Below are positions 62,498 through 64,000 of a stretch of 64,000 nucleotides of DNA, in pieces. The notes beneath the pieces were generated by a model that was given only the letters and a program-made list of their open reading frames with translations, was not told the DNA's origin and ran no database searches. The position numbers and the translations under genes were made by a program. This DNA comes from Bacteroidota bacterium (lineage in GTDB: Bacteria; Bacteroidota; Bacteroidia; Bacteroidales; Tannerellaceae), in NCBI GenBank assembly GCA_023429375.1, contig JAEYVY010000022.1:84138-148137 (forward strand), in the 5' to 3' direction. Position 1 is the first letter of the stretch; each line of letters begins with the position of its first letter.

Positions 62498-63064
62498 TTA
62501 TTCGCGAACACGTCCGATATAAGAACCGTCACGAGTGTCGATTTCAATTTTTTCACCTTGATTGATGAACAAAGGAACGCGTACTTCTGCACCGGTTTCA
62601 ACGGTAGCAGGTTTAGTTGCATTTGTTGCTGTATCACCTTTAACACCTGGCTCTGTATAGGTTACTTCCAAGATTACGTGAGCAGGAAGTTCGCAGGTAA
62701 GTACGGTGTCTGTAGCAGCGTGAACCATGGCTTCAACCGTGTCGCCTTCTTTTAGAAATTGTACACCTTCGATAGTTTCGCCTGGAATAGAGATTTGTTC
62801 GAATGTTTCTGGATGCATGAAGTTGTAACCCATTTCATCTTTATATAAAAATTGATAAGGGCGTCTTTCGATACGCACTTCTTCAACCTTTACGCCAGAG
62901 TTCCATGTCTTATCTAGAATGCGTCCAGTGGTAACATTTCTAAGTTTCGTACGTACGAAAGCAGGACCTTTACCTGGTTTTACGTGTAGAAACTCAACAA
63001 TAAAGTAGTAAGTGCCATCGATATCCAGACACATTCCATTTCTAAAATCAGCAGTTGTTGCCAT
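62498..63064 (-). CDS. efp: Elongation factor P
   Basis: EF-P relieves ribosome stalling at polyproline stretches. The 188-aa protein begins MATTADFRNGMCLDIDG, has the modified-loop region FLHVKPGKGPAFVRTKLRN (lysine at the tip near residue 34), and three OB-like domains with a C-terminal IDTRDGSYIGRVRE. The ORF extends to an ATG at 63112, but the added 16 residues are absent from the family and lie at the promoter. Confidence 0.97.
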   Translation of the reverse strand: MATTADFRNGMCLDIDGTYYFIVEFLHVKPGKGPAFVRTKLRNVTTGRILDKTWNSGVKVEEVRIERRPYQFLYKDEMGYNFMHPETFEQISIPGETIEGVQFLKEGDTVEAMVHAATDTVLTCELPAHVILEVTYTEPGVKGDTATNATKPATVETGAEVRVPLFINQGEKIEIDTRDGSYIGRVRE

Positions 63065-63109
63065 AAATATTTTGTTGTGATTTGTATTTGATTTTTTCCT
63101 ATTGGAGTG

Positions 63110-63140
63110 CAAAAGTAAGATTTTCTCCCCAAAGTTACAA
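63110..63140 (-). promoter_or_regulatory. Promoter of efp
   Basis: On the minus strand TTG (63138-63140), a 20-bp spacer and TACTTTTG (63110-63117) match both Bacteroidetes elements, 45 bp before the ATG. This also excludes an ATG at 63112 as the start. Confidence 0.65.
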
Positions 63141-63587
63141 TACGTTATCTCATTTTAGTGTTAGAGGAGGAGTGTCGTGGTGATATTCTCCCATCATCCT
63201 TTTGTTATTCTATTTTGATACCGATCTTTTTCTATTTCCATATATATAGAAAAACTTTACTACATATATAGAAAAGTTTTACCATATATATGGAAATATA
63301 AAAGCATAGGGAACGTTTTAGAAAAAGATCGAGAAGGTACTGAAGAAACATAAGGAACGTTTTGAAAAAGGGTAAGGAATGTTTTCTATATACATTATTA
63401 TATGGAAATGAATTGAGCAAGTGTTTTTAGGATAAGAGCAGTAGTTTTACTCCTTGATCTGTCACATCAATGACTTTACTGTTTACTTCTTTTTTTTGAT
63501 TGATTTATGTTACAGTCGGTTAGCTGAGGTCTTGAATCTTACTGTCTGGGAGGTGGTATTTTTTTTATTAAAAAACTTCCAAAAATG
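63141..63587. other. Region between the efp and rRNA promoters
   Basis: No coding sequence that I trust. It holds the 22-bp-period array (block B, 63194-63410). From about 63411 to 63587 I see only AT-rich sequence without a named feature. Confidence 0.6.
63194..63410. repeat. 22-bp-period degenerate tandem array (block B)
   Basis: About ten 12-bp cores in register: weak ones at 63194 and 63216, then 63238 (CCATATATATAG), 63260 (CTACATATATAG), 63282 (CCATATATATGG), 63304 (GCATAGGGAACG), 63326 (AGATCGAGAAGG), 63348 (ACATAAGGAACG), 63370 (GGGTAAGGAATG), and a last weak one at 63392. The cores at 63304, 63348 and 63370 are followed by TTTT. The section 63235-63298 matches block A (30218-30281) at 59 of 64 positions. 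Confidence 0.8.
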
Positions 63588-63619
63588 TTTGGAGCGTATG
63601 TTTTATAACACTACTTTTG
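63588..63619 (+). promoter_or_regulatory. rRNA operon promoter P1
   Basis: TTTG at 63588-63591, a 20-bp spacer and TACTTTTG at 63612-63619, followed by CACCCGC, which fits the Bacteroidetes consensus. AT-rich sequence precedes it. About 350 bp before 16S. Confidence 0.8.
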
Positions 63620-63702
63620 CACCCGCATTTCAGAGGAAATGTGGTGTGGATTGGAAAGATTGATAAACTGAAAAATTTATTTGAAAAAAAGTTCAAAGAA
63701 AA

Positions 63703-63735
63703 TTTGGAAGAATAAAAAATAATGATGTATCTTTG
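63703..63735 (+). promoter_or_regulatory. rRNA operon promoter P2
   Basis: TTTG at 63703-63706, a 21-bp spacer and TATCTTTG at 63728-63735, followed by CATCCACG. The upstream 40 bp is A/T-tract-rich, like an UP element. Confidence 0.8.
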
Positions 63736-63967
63736 CATCCACGTTCGCAAAAAACGAACACAAAAGAGACGATCTTTGAAAGAATTACATATCAACTAAA
63801 GTAGTACAACGCTGATTTCGTACTTTCTGTTTGGGAGTATGGGATTAGAAAAGGAAAGGGAATAGATTTATTTAAAATTGACTTCCGTTCAATACTTAAA
63901 CACAGGTACTATTCAATAAGTCATTATAGGAAGATATTATCCATGAGCAAAGATATAAACAATTTAT
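63736..63967 (+). other. 16S rRNA leader
   Basis: About 230 nt between P2 and the 16S gene. GTTCG...CGAAC at 63743-63757 can form a small hairpin, and GATCTTTGAAAG at 63770-63781 might be a boxA-like antitermination site; the latter is a guess. Confidence 0.55.
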
Positions 63968-64000
63968 ACAACGAAGAGTTTGATCCTGGCTCAGGATGAA
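63968..64000 (+). rRNA. 16S ribosomal RNA, 5' end only
   Basis: AGAGTTTGATCCTGGCTCAG (63975-63994) is the universal bacterial 16S start (E. coli positions 8-27). The mature 5' end is placed about seven bases earlier. The rest of the gene lies beyond the window edge. Confidence 0.97.

Noticed and set aside
63190..63410. A possible CRISPR array, given regular spacing.
   Set aside because: The 22-bp unit has no distinct repeat and spacer; spacers are low-complexity A/T tracts and no cas gene is in the window.

Overview
This window is a chromosomal segment of a member of the Bacteroidales, plausibly a Parabacteroides- or Bacteroides-like gut anaerobe; I cannot fix the genus from sequence alone. 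The evidence is the six-repeat ribosomal protein S1, two SusC-like/OMP_b-brl outer-membrane barrels, rubrerythrin, 2-oxoacid:ferredoxin oxidoreductase, ATP-dependent PEP carboxykinase, the Pta-AckA acetate pathway and a DUF3822-RsmD gene pair. Bacteroidetes promoters (TTG or TTTG at -33, about 19-21 bp, TAnnTTTG at -7) also recur in front of genes, and Shine-Dalgarno sequences are mostly absent. The content is almost entirely housekeeping. I see no prophage, integron, insertion sequence, CRISPR array or tRNA gene.

Layout. 0-9 kb: a partial secreted esterase, a serine-palmitoyltransferase-like enzyme, rpsA, a large outer-membrane barrel protein and cardiolipin synthase. 9-18 kb: rsmD with DUF3822 and an unknown membrane-anchored protein, a RecD-like helicase, rnr, dusB, and a Pit phosphate transporter with its DUF47 partner. 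18-29 kb: an MFS carrier, a PfkB kinase, an amino acid permease, a FecCD-type ABC importer joined to a MATE exporter, and a reverse-strand run aroQ-pyk-O-methyltransferase-rbfA-LolC/E-like permease. 29-41 kb: xerD, pckA, a TlpA-like lipoprotein, a ComM-like ATPase, metG, a sugar aminotransferase/dehydrogenase pair, a TIM-barrel-like unknown with a long structured leader, and rubrerythrin. 41-51 kb: a nitroreductase, a second outer-membrane barrel, a POT-type carrier and an aroK-ald-korA-korB run. 51-64 kb: a CBM9-like protein with a LysE-type exporter, pta-ackA, folP-cdaA, murF, a CsgG/DUF4810/DUF799 periplasmic-lipoprotein cluster, lpxH, a DUF59 Fe-S factor, radC and efp. The window ends in the first bases of a 16S rRNA gene behind two tandem rRNA promoters.

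Functionally the genes fit an anaerobic fermenter. Pyruvate kinase, PEP carboxykinase, the ferredoxin-linked oxidoreductase and Pta-AckA form the central carbon and ATP-yielding route. Rubrerythrin and a nitroreductase handle oxidants. LpxH, MurF, cardiolipin synthase, the LolC/E-like permease and the lipoprotein cluster serve the envelope. RsmD, DusB, RbfA, S1, EF-P, MetG and RNase R serve translation and RNA turnover.

The most unusual signal is not a gene. Three intergenic regions (about 14.58-14.67, 30.18-30.35 and 63.19-63.41 kb) carry degenerate tandem arrays with the same 22-bp period, made of an 11-12 bp core flanked by A or T tracts. The arrays at 30.2 and 63.2 kb share a 64-bp core differing at 5 positions. 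A 240-nt leader with a 40-nt GNRA-capped hairpin at 39.6 kb, and a CsgG-like cluster without any curli genes, are the next most interesting items.
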